From: Micrococcus sp.
Lineage (GTDB): Bacteria; Actinomycetota; Actinomycetes; Actinomycetales; Micrococcaceae
NCBI GenBank assembly: GCA_029961105.1
Contig: JASBVO010000005.1
Location: forward strand, 100,406 to 164,405
Direction: 5' to 3'
Length of the DNA: 64,000 nt
In this document: in pieces, positions 1 through 10,166 of the stretch
Numbering within the stretch: position 1 is the stretch's first letter
Layout of the letters: each line of letters starts with the position of its first letter
Notes under the pieces: model-generated
What the model was told of the DNA's origin: nothing
What the model saw: only the letters and a program-made list of their open reading frames with translations
The model's database searches: none
Translations under genes and position numbers: made by a program

Positions 1-178
1 CCAGGGCCATCAGGCCGCGGCGGGTGTGGTGGTCGTGCTTGTGCGACTTCAGGTGCTCCGTCAGGTCCGAGATGCGGCGCGAGAGCACGGCGATCTGGAC
101 TTCGGGGGACCCGGTGTCACCCTCGTGGGTGGCGTATTCCTTGATGATGGACGTCTTGACGGCGGGGTCGAGTGCCAC
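1..178 (-). CDS. rpsO: 30S ribosomal protein S15 (3' end cut by window start)
   Basis: Reverse strand reads (V)[58 protein letters not shown], characteristic of S15; GTG start at 176-178. Confidence 0.93.
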   Translation of the reverse strand, partial: MALDPAVKTSIIKEYATHEGDTGSPEVQIAVLSRRISDLTEHLKSHKHDHHTRRGLMAL

Positions 179-258
179 GCGAACTCCTTACGAGTTGTGC
201 CGCGATCAACAACGGCGGTCCCGCCACCGCGGACTGCAGCGGGCGCCAGCCGTCCATC

Positions 259-1053
259 CTAGCAGAGCGGACGGGTCTCGCACCGCCAGGCGCTGGTCAC
301 GTACGGCAACTCCAGCCGCTCACCGGGCGCGTGGCCCAGGTGCTCGAGCAGGTACCAGTCCAGGTTGGCCCGCATCCGCTCCCGCACGGCGTCCGTGGCC
401 CGCAGGTGGTAGGACCGGGTGGCCATCAGCTCGTGCAGGCCCTCCGGGGTGATCGCCTGGGCCCAGTGCCACCACCGGCCCTCGGGTGCGGTGAACCGCT
501 CCCCCACGACCGGCGGCTGCCGCGGCGGGTGCACGTCGCCGGCGTGCATGATCCGGCTGAGCCGGTGGACCCACGGGACCGAGGTGTCCAGCTGGTTGGA
601 GACGATGCCCAGCACGCCCGGTCCCGCACCGCCGCCCAGCAGCCGTGCCGCCTCAGCCGCCCCGTCCTCCGGGTCCATCCAGTGCCAGGACTGGGCGGCG
701 GTGACCACGTCCGCGCAGCCGTCGGGCAGCCCGGTCTGCTCGCCGCGGGCCTGCACGGTGCGGACCCGCGGCAGCGCGCCCCGCAGGACCTCGAGCATCG
801 CCGCCGAGGGGTCGACGGCGGTCACCTCCAGGCCGCGGGCGTCCAGCAACGCGGTGAACAGCCCGGTGCCGGCGCCCAGGTCCACGGCCGTCCGGGCGCC
901 GGCGGGCACCAGGAAGTCCACGACGCCGGCCGGATATGCCGGCCGGATCGCGTCGTAGCGCTCACCGGAGGCGTGGAACGCCTCGCCCGCCTCACGCCGG
1001 GCGGTGTCCGTCAGCCGGGGCGCCGCCGTCGGGCGTTGCGGGACGGCACTCAC
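259..1053 (-). CDS. class I SAM-dependent methyltransferase
   Basis: 264 aa; motif I TAVDLGAGTGLFTALL, followed by VTAVDPSAAML. Confidence 0.85.
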   Translation of the reverse strand: MSAVPQRPTAAPRLTDTARREAGEAFHASGERYDAIRPAYPAGVVDFLVPAGARTAVDLGAGTGLFTALLDARGLEVTAVDPSAAMLEVLRGALPRVRTVQARGEQTGLPDGCADVVTAAQSWHWMDPEDGAAEAARLLGGGAGPGVLGIVSNQLDTSVPWVHRLSRIMHAGDVHPPRQPPVVGERFTAPEGRWWHWAQAITPEGLHELMATRSYHLRATDAVRERMRANLDWYLLEHLGHAPGERLELPYVTSAWRCETRPLC

Positions 1054-2066
1054 GGGGAGACGGCGAGGACGCGGCGGGTGCGGTCGACGTCGTCGGTCAT
1101 CTGGTCGATCAGCTTCGGGATGCCCTCGAAGGCCACCATGCCGCGCAACCGCTCGACGAACTCGACCGCGACCTGCTGTCCGTACAGGTCGAAGTCCTCC
1201 ACGGCCTCATCGGGCCGGTCGATGACGTGGGCCTCAACCACGCGGGAGACCCCGTCGAAGGTCGGGTTGGAGCCCACGGAGATGGCGGCCGGCCAGCGGC
1301 GGCCGGACTCCTCGTAGAGCCAGCCCGCGTACACGCCGTCGGCCGGGATCATGCCCTGGACCTCATCGGAGAGGTTGGCGGTGGGGAAGCCGAGTTCCCG
1401 GCCGCGGGCGAAGCCGTGCACGACCTCGCCGTGGACCCGGTGGTTGCGACCCAGCACGCCCGCGGCCTCGGCCACGTCGCCGGCCCGCAGCGCGTCCCGG
1501 ATCCAGGTGGAGGAGCACCGGCGGTCGTCGCCATAGTCGGCCACCGGGACGACGGTGAAGTGGTACTTCTCGCCCAGGGCGCGCATCGTGTCGAAGTCGC
1601 CGGCGTTCCGGTACCCGAAGCGCACGTCCCGCCCGACCACCACGGTGCGGGCATGGAGGGCGTTGACGATGACGTTGCGCACGAACTCCTCCGGGCTCTG
1701 CTGGGCGAACTCGAGGGTGTAGTGGATGACCACCAGGCCGTCCAGGCCCACCTGGGCCAGCAAGCGGGACTTCTCGGACAGGTCGGTGATGGACTCCTGC
1801 GGCTCGTTGGGCCGGTGGACCACGCGTGGGTGCGGGTCGAAGGTGATGGCGATCGCGCACAGCCCGGCGGACCGGGCGGTGGAGACCACGTGCTCCAGCA
1901 CCTGCCGGTGGCCCCGGTGCACGCCGTCGAAATTGCCGATGGTCACGACGGACGGCTCCAGTCCCGGTGGCACCTCGGCCAGTCCGTCCCAGTAGTGCAC
2001 TACGGTCCTTCCGCCTCGCCGTTCCTTCACGTCCCCGGGGTTCCGGGGACGTTGAACATTATCCAC
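1050..2066 (-). CDS. ribF: bifunctional riboflavin kinase/FAD synthetase
   Basis: VVTIGNFDGVHRGHRQVL, GRNHRVHGEVVHGFARGRELGFPTANL; N-terminal start uncertain. Confidence 0.93.
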   Translation of the reverse strand: MDNVQRPRNPGDVKERRGGRTVVHYWDGLAEVPPGLEPSVVTIGNFDGVHRGHRQVLEHVVSTARSAGLCAIAITFDPHPRVVHRPNEPQESITDLSEKSRLLAQVGLDGLVVIHYTLEFAQQSPEEFVRNVIVNALHARTVVVGRDVRFGYRNAGDFDTMRALGEKYHFTVVPVADYGDDRRCSSTWIRDALRAGDVAEAAGVLGRNHRVHGEVVHGFARGRELGFPTANLSDEVQGMIPADGVYAGWLYEESGRRWPAAISVGSNPTFDGVSRVVEAHVIDRPDEAVEDFDLYGQQVAVEFVERLRGMVAFEGIPKLIDQMTDDVDRTRRVLAVSP

Positions 2067-2532
2067 CCGCTCCGGGGCGGCCTGCGACTTCGCCGCGTGG
2101 GCCCCGGACCGGCCGGTGGGTGAGCAGCCAGGCCAGGCCGAGGACGGGCAGCACCAAGGGGACGTAACCGTAGCCTGCGCCGAAGCGGCTCCAGACGGTG
2201 TCGTCGGCGAACAGCTGGGGGTCCAGCACGGTCCACAGGCCCACGCCGACCACCCCGACGAGTTCCACCGAGACGGACACCAGGGAGACGTACCAGGCGG
2301 TGCGCCCGGAACGCGCCAGGGACAGCGTGGCCACGATGTACACCGCGGCGGCGAACGCGGAGAGCAGGTAGGCCAGCGGTGCGGCGGAGAACTCCGTGGC
2401 GAGCTGGTACACCGACCGGGCGAAGGAGGACAGGGCGAAGACCGCGTAGACCATCACCAGGATGCGGCCCAGCCCCTGGTTGCGCTTCGGGCGCGCGGGA
2501 ACGCTTCCGGACTCGAGGACCTTCTCAGCCAA
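2059..2532 (-). CDS. small membrane protein
   Basis: 157 aa with several hydrophobic segments; compact gene spacing. Confidence 0.65.
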   Translation of the reverse strand: MAEKVLESGSVPARPKRNQGLGRILVMVYAVFALSSFARSVYQLATEFSAAPLAYLLSAFAAAVYIVATLSLARSGRTAWYVSLVSVSVELVGVVGVGLWTVLDPQLFADDTVWSRFGAGYGYVPLVLPVLGLAWLLTHRPVRGPRGEVAGRPGAGG

Positions 2533-2887
2533 ACCAGATCACCTGCATCCTGTACAACATCACGAAGATGGTGGGGCCGACGGCGGCCATCACCAGGTTG
2601 GACCAGCGCGTCTTGTCCGTCACCGCCCAGACGAAGGCGATCACGGGCACGACCAGCGCGGTGAGCACGTAGCCCCAGAACTCCCAGGCCGCGCCCTGGA
2701 CCGGTTCGGCACCGGCCATCCGGAACGCCGCGCCGATGCCGTAGACGAGCAGGAACAGCTCGACGGCGGCGAGGGACAGGATCGAGGCGTCGTCCGGGAA
2801 CCGCCGCAGCGCCGTCATGACGACGCAGATGACCAGGGACACGGCGCACAGGGCCGTCCCGGCCCAGAACCAGGCGTCGAAGATCAC
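2525..2887 (-). CDS. small membrane protein
   Basis: 120 aa, about 4 TM-like segments; overlaps its neighbours as in an operon. Confidence 0.65.
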   Translation of the reverse strand: MIFDAWFWAGTALCAVSLVICVVMTALRRFPDDASILSLAAVELFLLVYGIGAAFRMAGAEPVQGAAWEFWGYVLTALVVPVIAFVWAVTDKTRWSNLVMAAVGPTIFVMLYRMQVIWFG

Positions 2888-3831
2888 GGCGTACCGCCCG
2901 AGGGGGCCGGGGCGAAGACGATCTCGGGCTTGGCCTCCAGGCCTGTTCCGTCCCGGCCGGCCCGGTCGCTGATGAGCGCGACGACGGACCCGTCCGGGGC
3001 CTGCGCCGCCACCGTGCCCTCGCGGCCGGTCGGAGCGATCCGCCGGCCGAAGGACAGCTCCACGGCCTCGTCCGGGGTCAGCCGGCGCACGGGGAACAGC
3101 CCTGCGGCGGCCTCGGACAGCTCGGTCGCGGTGAACCGCCTGCCCAGCTGCTCGATGGTCACGGCATCCTCCACGGAGAAGGGCCCGACGACGGTGCGGC
3201 GCAGCGCCGTCAGGTGGCCCCCGGTCCCCAGCGCCTCGCCGAGGTCACGGGCCAGGGCCCGGATGTAGGTGCCGGAGGAGCAGTCCACCTCCACGTCCAG
3301 GTCCACGGCCCGCCCGCCGTCGAGGCGCCGGAAGCCGGTCAGCTCGAAGCGGCGGACGGTGACCGACCGGGCCTGCAGGGCGATGTCCTCACCGGCCCGG
3401 ACGCGGTCGTAGGCGCGCCGGCCGTCCACCTTGATGGCGGACACGGCCGAGGGCACCTGCTGGATCGCACCGGTCAGCGGGACCATGGCCGCACGCACCC
3501 GGTCCTCCGTGACGGCGTTCGCGAGCCTGGTCTGCAGGACCTCGCCCTCGGCGTCATCGGTCACCGTGCTCTGGCCGAGCCGCACGGTGGCCAGGTAGGT
3601 CTTGTCGGAGCCGGTGATCGCGGTGAGCAGGCGGGTGGCCTTGTTGAACCCGATCACCAGCAGGCCCGTGGCCATCGGGTCGAGGGTGCCGGCGTGGCCG
3701 ACCTTGCGGGTGCCGGCCAGCCGGCGGACCTTCCCGACGACGTCGTGGGAGGTCCAGCCGGCCGGCTTGTCCACCAGCACCAGCCCGGAGGCCGAGGTGC
3801 CGGGAGCGCCCTCGGGCAGCTCCCGGCTCAC
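2884..3831 (-). CDS. truB: tRNA pseudouridine(55) synthase
   Basis: GLVLVDKPAGWTSHDVVGKVRRLAGTRKVGHAGTLDPMATGLL. Confidence 0.95.
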   Translation of the reverse strand: MSRELPEGAPGTSASGLVLVDKPAGWTSHDVVGKVRRLAGTRKVGHAGTLDPMATGLLVIGFNKATRLLTAITGSDKTYLATVRLGQSTVTDDAEGEVLQTRLANAVTEDRVRAAMVPLTGAIQQVPSAVSAIKVDGRRAYDRVRAGEDIALQARSVTVRRFELTGFRRLDGGRAVDLDVEVDCSSGTYIRALARDLGEALGTGGHLTALRRTVVGPFSVEDAVTIEQLGRRFTATELSEAAAGLFPVRRLTPDEAVELSFGRRIAPTGREGTVAAQAPDGSVVALISDRAGRDGTGLEAKPEIVFAPAPSGGTP

Positions 3832-4265
3832 CGGGGGCTGTCCTCGTCCCCGTCCGTGCGGTAAGGGTCGGCATCGCCCGCGAAGCTGGCGTTCTGCCGC
3901 AGGCGGGCCAGTTCGGCATCGCGTTCGCGGGCCTGCTGCAGGACTTGCTCGAGGTGGGCCGCGGCCTCGGGGACCTCGTCCGCCACGAACTCGAGGGTGG
4001 GCACCAGCCGGATGGTCAGCTGGCGTCCGACCTCGTGGCGGATGGTGCCCCGGTGGGTCTCGAGGACCTGCCGGGCACCCTCCGCGGCCTCATCGTCACC
4101 GAGGACCGTGTAGTACACGGTGGCGTGCTGCAGGTCGTTCGTGACCCGCACCTCGGTGATCGTGATCGACTCCGTCCGGTCGTCCTTGACCCGCTTTCGC
4201 AGGGCCTCGGCGACCAGCACCTTGATGCGTTGGGCCAGACGGCCCGCGCGTGCCGGATCGGCCAT
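3828..4265 (-). CDS. rbfA: 30S ribosome-binding factor
   Basis: MADPARAGRLAQRIKVLVAEALRKRVKDDR...ITITEVRVTNDLQHATVYYTVLG; position next to infB. Confidence 0.93.
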   Translation of the reverse strand: MADPARAGRLAQRIKVLVAEALRKRVKDDRTESITITEVRVTNDLQHATVYYTVLGDDEAAEGARQVLETHRGTIRHEVGRQLTIRLVPTLEFVADEVPEAAAHLEQVLQQARERDAELARLRQNASFAGDADPYRTDGDEDSPR

Positions 4266-4300
4266 GGGACTTCAGTCCTTTCTTCCGTGCCTGACGCGCA

Positions 4301-7207
4301 TCAGGCGCGCGGCTTCTCCTGCATCTCGAAGGTCTCGACGACGTCGCCTTCCTTGATGTCGTTGAAGCCGCCCAGGCCGATACCACACTCGTAGCCCTCG
4401 CGGACCTCGGTGGCATCGTCCTTGAACCGGCGCAGGGACTCGATCTTGAGGTTGTCCGCCACCACGGCGCCGTCCCGCACGAGGCGGGCGGAGGCGTTGC
4501 GTCGGATGATCCCGGAGCGCACGAGGGAACCGGCGATGTTGCCCCACTTGGAGGAGCGGAACACCTCGCGGACCTCCGCGGTGCCCAGCTGGACCTCCTC
4601 GTACTCCGGCTTGAGCATGCCCTTCAGCGCGTTCTCGATGTCATCGATCGCGTCGTAGATCACCGAGTAGAAGCGCATGTCCACGCCCTCCTTGTCGGCG
4701 AGGTCGGCGACTCGCTCGGCCGGACGGACGTTGAAGCCGATGATGATGGCGTTGTCCACGGTGGCCAGGTTGACGTCGTTCTGGGTGATCGCACCCACGC
4801 CGCGGTGGATGACGCGCAGCTGGACGTCATCCCCGACCTCGATCTCCAGCAGGGAGTCCTCGAGCGCCTCGACGGCACCGGAGGCGTCACCCTTGATGAT
4901 GAGGTTGAGGGTGTCGATCTTGCCCTCGGCCACGGCCTGGTCGAAGTTCTCCAGGGAGATCCGCTTGCGGCGCTTGGCCAGCATGGCGTTGCGGTCGGCG
5001 GCCTCACGCTTCTCGGCGATCTGCCGGGCCGTGCGGTCGTCCTCGGTCACCAGGAAGGTGTCACCGGCCCGCGGCACGGACGACAGTCCCAGCACCTGGA
5101 CCGGACGCGAGGGCAAGGCCTCCGAGACGTTCTCGCCGTCATCGTCGAACATCGCCCGGACGCGGCCGTGGGCATTGCCCACCACCATGTTGTCCCCGAC
5201 GCGCAGGGTGCCCGACTGGACCAGGACGGTGACCACGGAACCGCGGCCCTTGTCCAGGTTCGCCTCGATGGCCACGCCGCGGGCGCCCTTGTTGGGGTTC
5301 GCGGTGAGGTCCAGCGCGGCGTCCGCGGTCAGCAGGATGGCCGAGAGCAGGTCGTCGATGTTGAGGTTGTTCTTCGCCGAGACGTCCACGAACATCGTGT
5401 CGCCGCCGTACTCCTCGGGCACCAGGCCGTACTCGGTGAGCTGGCCACGGATCTTGTCCGGGGAGGCCTCCGGCTTGTCGATCTTGTTGACCGCCACCAC
5501 GATCGGCACGCCGGCCGCCTTGGCGTGGTTCAGGGCCTCGACGGTCTGCGGCATGACGCCGTCATCCGCTGCCACCACGAGCACGGCGATGTCCGTGACC
5601 TTGGCACCACGGGCACGCATGGCGGTGAACGCCTCGTGGCCCGGGGTGTCGATGAAGGTCAGCTTCCGCTCCGTGCCGTCGTGCTCGAAGTCCACCTGGT
5701 AGGCGCCGATGTGCTGGGTGATGCCGCCGGCCTCGCCCTCGATCACCTTGGTGGACCGGATGGCGTCCAGCAGGCGGGTCTTGCCGTGGTCGACGTGGCC
5801 CATCACGGTGACGACGGCCGGACGACGCTCGAGGTCCTCCTCGGTCTCGGCGGCCTGCTCGGCCTCGAGGTCGATGTCGAAGGTCTCCAGCAGCTCCTTG
5901 TCCTCGTCCTCGGGCGAGACGATCTCGATCGAGTAGCCGAGTTCCTCGGCGAGCACGGCGAAGGTGTCCTCGTCCAGGGACTGGTTGGCGTTGGCCATCT
6001 CACCGAGCTGGAACAGCACCTTCACCAGGGCTGCCGAGTCGGCATTGATCTTCTCGGCCAGGTCGGCGAGGGAGGAACCGCGGCGCAGCCGGATGCTCTG
6101 GCCGTTGCCGCGCGGAACCTTGACGCCGCCGATCTCGCGCGTCTGCTGCTCGAGCTCCTGGCGCTTCGCGCGCTTGGACTTGCGCTGCTTGCCGCGAGGG
6201 CCGCCACCGCGGCCGAACGCACCCTGGGTGCCACCGCGGGCGGTGCGGCCACCGCGCGGACCGCCACCGGCGGGACCGCCGCCGGTGCCGGCGCCGCCAC
6301 CGGGACGGCCACGGCCTCCCGGACGCGCCGAGGCGGGAGCGGGCTTGTTGATGTGGCCCGGCATCATGTTCGGGCTCGGACGCGGGCCGCCCGGACGCGC
6401 GGCCGCCGCACCGGTGCCGGTGCCTGCGCCGGCGGCCGGACGGGGACCGCCGGGACGCGGGCCGCCGGGGCGGGGACCGCCGGAGCGCTCCTCCGGACGG
6501 CCCGACCGCATGCCCTGCTTGGGCGCGAAGGGGTTGTTGCCCGGACGCGGGCCGCCGGGGCGGGGACCGCCCGGACGCGCACCACCGGTGCGGGCACCGG
6601 AGTCCTTCGAGGTGTAGGGGTTGTTCCCGGGGCGTGCTCCGCCCGGCTTGGGCGCGCCGGCGCGGGAGGGCTGGGCCGGACGGGGGGCACCCGGCTTCGC
6701 GGCCGAAGAGGGGGCCTTCGGCGCCGCAGGGCCCGGAGTCGGGGCGGCACTGCCGGGCGCCGGGGTCTTCTCGACGGCGGCCGGGGCCTCCGTGCCACCG
6801 GTGGGCTGCGGAGCCGGGGCCGGGGCGGCCGGCTTCTCGGCCTGGGCCGCCGGGGCGGTGGCTGCGGGCTTCTCGGCCGGGGCCGCGGGGGCCGGAGCGG
6901 CGGGCTTCTCAGCCGGGGCCTGGGCGGCGGGCTTCGGCGCTGCTGCGCCGGGCTTCGCGCCACCGGGCTTCGGGGCGGAGGCGTTGGGGGCACCGGCCTT
7001 CGCGCCGGCAGACGCGGCGGGGGCAGGGGCGTTCGAGGACTTGGGGGCGGCGTTCGCATAGGCGGAACGCAGCTTCTTGACCACCGGGGGTTCGATGGTC
7101 GAGGAGGCGGAGCGAACGAATTCGCCCATGTCCTGAAGCTTGTTCAGGGCCTCCTTGGATGAAATGCCGAGCTCCTTGGCGAGCTCGTGGACGCGGACCT
7201 TGGCCAC
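4301..7207 (-). CDS. infB: translation initiation factor IF-2
   Basis: 968 aa; [20 protein letters not shown]1 motif; long Pro/Ala/Gly-rich N-terminal linker typical of actinobacterial IF-2. Confidence 0.97.
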   Translation of the reverse strand: MAKVRVHELAKELGISSKEALNKLQDMGEFVRSASSTIEPPVVKKLRSAYANAAPKSSNAPAPAASAGAKAGAPNASAPKPGGAKPGAAAPKPAAQAPAEKPAAPAPAAPAEKPAATAPAAQAEKPAAPAPAPQPTGGTEAPAAVEKTPAPGSAAPTPGPAAPKAPSSAAKPGAPRPAQPSRAGAPKPGGARPGNNPYTSKDSGARTGGARPGGPRPGGPRPGNNPFAPKQGMRSGRPEERSGGPRPGGPRPGGPRPAAGAGTGTGAAAARPGGPRPSPNMMPGHINKPAPASARPGGRGRPGGGAGTGGGPAGGGPRGGRTARGGTQGAFGRGGGPRGKQRKSKRAKRQELEQQTREIGGVKVPRGNGQSIRLRRGSSLADLAEKINADSAALVKVLFQLGEMANANQSLDEDTFAVLAEELGYSIEIVSPEDEDKELLETFDIDLEAEQAAETEEDLERRPAVVTVMGHVDHGKTRLLDAIRSTKVIEGEAGGITQHIGAYQVDFEHDGTERKLTFIDTPGHEAFTAMRARGAKVTDIAVLVVAADDGVMPQTVEALNHAKAAGVPIVVAVNKIDKPEASPDKIRGQLTEYGLVPEEYGGDTMFVDVSAKNNLNIDDLLSAILLTADAALDLTANPNKGARGVAIEANLDKGRGSVVTVLVQSGTLRVGDNMVVGNAHGRVRAMFDDDGENVSEALPSRPVQVLGLSSVPRAGDTFLVTEDDRTARQIAEKREAADRNAMLAKRRKRISLENFDQAVAEGKIDTLNLIIKGDASGAVEALEDSLLEIEVGDDVQLRVIHRGVGAITQNDVNLATVDNAIIIGFNVRPAERVADLADKEGVDMRFYSVIYDAIDDIENALKGMLKPEYEEVQLGTAEVREVFRSSKWGNIAGSLVRSGIIRRNASARLVRDGAVVADNLKIESLRRFKDDATEVREGYECGIGLGGFNDIKEGDVVETFEMQEKPRA

Positions 7208-7340
7208 GGTTCTCCTGTTCTGGTCCGCGCCGTGGCCTGCCGGGGAGTCTCAGCTCCTCCTAGGCCGCGTCAGACGGACCGATGTACGTCAAAGGTGTTC
7301 ATCGTTGGGCACTCATCGCTTGGTGCTCATCGGGTTTCCA

Positions 7341-7652
7341 TCAGATCTCTGACCCGCTCTCGTCGTTGTTCCTCAGTGCCGGTGCATCCGGATGTCCGGC
7401 GAGCAGGCCGGCCAGACCGGTCGCGTCCACCGGGCCTCGGAAGGCCCGGTTGAAAGCGCCGCGTTTCAGGGCTGCCTGCAGGCAAGCGGGATCCGGGTGG
7501 AGCCAGGCCCCTCGGCCCGGCATGCGGCGGCGCGGGTCGGGGACCACGGATCGGGAACCCGGGACACCGTCCAGCACCAGTCGCACCAGCTTGGTATGGT
7601 CCTCCCTGCCTCGGCAGCCGACGCAGGTCCGCACCGGGGTGTGTGCCTGCAT
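7341..7652 (-). CDS. YlxR family (DUF448) RNA-binding protein
   Basis: PVRTCVGCRGREDHTKLVRLV between nusA and infB. Confidence 0.88.
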   Translation of the reverse strand: MQAHTPVRTCVGCRGREDHTKLVRLVLDGVPGSRSVVPDPRRRMPGRGAWLHPDPACLQAALKRGAFNRAFRGPVDATGLAGLLAGHPDAPALRNNDESGSEI

Positions 7653-7743
7653 GAGGAGTCGTTCTGCCTTCGGAAGGGAAATGGACCTGCTCCAGTCTAC
7701 CCCAGTCGTCGTTCCGGCGCCCCTCCCGGGCCCGGAGCGGGAC

Positions 7744-8712
7744 TCAGGCGCCGTCCTCGCCCGCGATGTCGATGCGCCAGCCCGTCAGCTTCGCGGCCAG
7801 GCGCGCGTTCTGGCCCTCCTTGCCGATGGCCAGGGACAACACGTCCCGCGGCACGACCACGCGGGCGGACCGGGTGGCGGCGTCTACCACGGTGACCGAG
7901 CTCACGCGGGCCGGTGACAGCGCGCTGGCGATGAACCGCTCCGGGTCCTCGCTGTAGTCCACGATGTCGATCTTCTCGTCGTTCAACTCGCTCATCACGG
8001 CACGGACCCGCGAGCCCATCTCCCCGATGCAGGCACCCTTGGCGTTGACGCCGGGCTTGGCGGACCGCACGGCCATCTTCGTGCGGTGCCCCGCCTCGCG
8101 TGCCAGGGCGAGGATCTCGACCGAGCCGTCCGCGATCTCGGGCACCTCCAGCTCGAACAGCTTGCGGACCAGTCCGGGGTGCGAGCGGGACAGCGTGATC
8201 GACGGGCCCTTCAGGCCGCGGTGGACGTCCACCACATAGGCCCGCAGCCGGGTGCCGTGCGAGTAGTCCTCGCCGGGGACCTGCTCCGGCGGCGGCAGGA
8301 CGGCCTCGACGGAGCCGAGGCTGACCTGGATCATGTGCGGGTTCGTGCCCTGCTGGATGAGCCCGGAGATCAGCTCACCCTCCCTGCCCTTGAATTCCCC
8401 GAGGATCTGGTCGTCCTCGGCATCGCGCAGGCGCTGCAGGATGATCTGGCGGGCCGTGGAGGCGGCGATCCGGCCGAAGCCGGCAGGAGTGTCGTCGAAC
8501 TCGCCGACGGCCGTGCCGTCCTCATCGAGCTCGGTGGCCCAGATGGTCACGTGGCCGGTCTTGCGGTCCAGCTCGGCCCGGGCCTGTTGCAGGGCCCCCG
8601 GGGACTTGTGGTACGCGACCAGCAGGGCCTGCTCGATGGTGGGCACGAGCTTGTCCAGCGGGATCTCGCGCTCCTTCTCCAGCAGCCGCAGCGCGCTCAT
8701 GTCGATGTCCAC
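7744..8712 (-). CDS. nusA: transcription termination/antitermination protein NusA
   Basis: NusA N-terminal and S1/KH domains; [36 protein letters not shown]. Confidence 0.95.
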   Translation of the reverse strand: MDIDMSALRLLEKEREIPLDKLVPTIEQALLVAYHKSPGALQQARAELDRKTGHVTIWATELDEDGTAVGEFDDTPAGFGRIAASTARQIILQRLRDAEDDQILGEFKGREGELISGLIQQGTNPHMIQVSLGSVEAVLPPPEQVPGEDYSHGTRLRAYVVDVHRGLKGPSITLSRSHPGLVRKLFELEVPEIADGSVEILALAREAGHRTKMAVRSAKPGVNAKGACIGEMGSRVRAVMSELNDEKIDIVDYSEDPERFIASALSPARVSSVTVVDAATRSARVVVPRDVLSLAIGKEGQNARLAAKLTGWRIDIAGEDGA

Positions 8713-9330
8713 TCAGACCTCCGTGTCCAGTTGTTCGCGGGAGGCATCGCTGCCACCGGTGCTCAACTCTACCTGTACCCGACCCGGGCCGAGGCGGTCG
8801 TAGGCATGGCGTTCCGGCTCGCCCACCTTGGCGGGCATGCCCTTCTTGGCGCCGGGCCGCACCGGGACGAGCACCACGCCGGTCTCGTCCGCCGCCTGGA
8901 GGCGTCCCGTGATCTCCCGTTCACCCACCGGCACCGAGACCATGCGACCGACGTTGCGGCGCCAGTGCCGCGGCTCGGTCAGGGGACGCGAGACGCCCGG
9001 GGAGGACACCTCCAGCTGGTAGGCCTCGGCGCCGAGCTCCGGCAGGTGGTTCCCGGCGGCGTCCAGCGCGTCGGACACCGCGCCGGCCACGGCGGCCAGC
9101 TCGTCCAGGTCGAGCCCCGCGGTCCCCTCCGCACGGTCGACGACGACCTGCAGGGTGCGGTGCCCGGGCTCGCCGGCCACGGCGACGGACTCGAAGTAGA
9201 GCCCGACGGCATCGACGGCGGCTCCGACCAGCGCGGCCAGCGATCCGGGCTGGCGGTCGGCGGCCTCGGCAGTGGGGTGTTCAGCGGGCATACGTCCTCG
9301 GTTCGTCTCGACGGCGGGGTGTCGGCCCAA
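8713..9330 (-). CDS. rimP: ribosome maturation factor
   Basis: DLDELAAVAGAVSDALDAA...YQLEVSSPGVSRPLTEPRHWRRNVGRMV. Confidence 0.92.
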   Translation of the reverse strand: MGRHPAVETNRGRMPAEHPTAEAADRQPGSLAALVGAAVDAVGLYFESVAVAGEPGHRTLQVVVDRAEGTAGLDLDELAAVAGAVSDALDAAGNHLPELGAEAYQLEVSSPGVSRPLTEPRHWRRNVGRMVSVPVGEREITGRLQAADETGVVLVPVRPGAKKGMPAKVGEPERHAYDRLGPGRVQVELSTGGSDASREQLDTEV

Positions 9331-9355
9331 GGGTACCGGTCCCAGCTGGGATGGC

Positions 9356-10147
9356 TCAGGTCCACTCCAGGGCCACGTCGTAGCCCAGCCGGGCGATCAG
9401 CACGAACACCACGACGAGGAAGACCACGCGGATGAACCCGGCGCCGCGCCTGACGGCCATCCGGGCGCCCACGTAGCCCCCGACCATGTTGGCCACCCCG
9501 AGGATGAGCCCGAGGCCCAGCAGGATGTGGCCGGAGGGCAGGAAGAACGCGATGGCGCCGAGGTTGGTGGCCAGGTTGACGATCTTGGCCTTGGCCGAGC
9601 CCTGCAGGAAGTCATAGCCGAGCACCGCCACCAGGGCGATGACCAGGAAGGTCCCCGTGCCGGGGCCGAGCAGGCCGTCGTAGAAGCCGATGACCAGGCC
9701 GATGAGGACGGCGACGGCCAGGTGCCGCCGGCCCTCGTAGCGCAGCCCGGTGTCCCGGCCCAGCTGGGGCCGGGCCGCGGTGAACACGGCCACCCCGATC
9801 AGCGCCAGCACGATGACGGGCTTGATCACCCCGGCCGGCAGCAGCGTGGCGACGATCGCCCCGCCGAAGCTGCCGGCCAGGGCGACCGCGGCCATCGGCA
9901 GCGCGGTGCGCAGGTCCGGGTGCACGCGCCGGTAGTAGGTGACGGTGCTCGTCGTGGTGCCGAAGACGGAGCCCATCTTGTTGGTGGCCAGCGCCTGCAC
10001 GGGCGTGATGCCGGGCACCATCAGCAGCACGGGCAGCTGGAGCAGGCCGCCGCCGCCCACGACGGCGTCGATCCAGCCCGCCGCCAGTCCCGCCAGCACG
10101 ATCATCACCACCGTGGCGGCGGTGATGTCCTCCAGCCCTGTCAGCAC
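9356..10147 (-). CDS. TauE/SafE family sulfite exporter-like permease
   Basis: 263 aa multi-TM; GLAAGWIDAVVGGGGLLQLPVLL. Confidence 0.85.
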   Translation of the reverse strand: MLTGLEDITAATVVMIVLAGLAAGWIDAVVGGGGLLQLPVLLMVPGITPVQALATNKMGSVFGTTTSTVTYYRRVHPDLRTALPMAAVALAGSFGGAIVATLLPAGVIKPVIVLALIGVAVFTAARPQLGRDTGLRYEGRRHLAVAVLIGLVIGFYDGLLGPGTGTFLVIALVAVLGYDFLQGSAKAKIVNLATNLGAIAFFLPSGHILLGLGLILGVANMVGGYVGARMAVRRGAGFIRVVFLVVVFVLIARLGYDVALEWT

Positions 10148-10166
10148 CGTCCCTTCCCCGGGCGGA

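Noticed and set aside
6180-7060. Repetitive GC-rich DNA
   Set aside because: Encodes the Pro/Ala/Gly-rich IF-2 N-terminal linker common in actinobacteria, not a separate repeat element.
4805-7162. 785-aa plus-strand ORF opposite infB
   Set aside because: Antisense shadow ORF in high-GC DNA; the minus strand is unambiguous IF-2.
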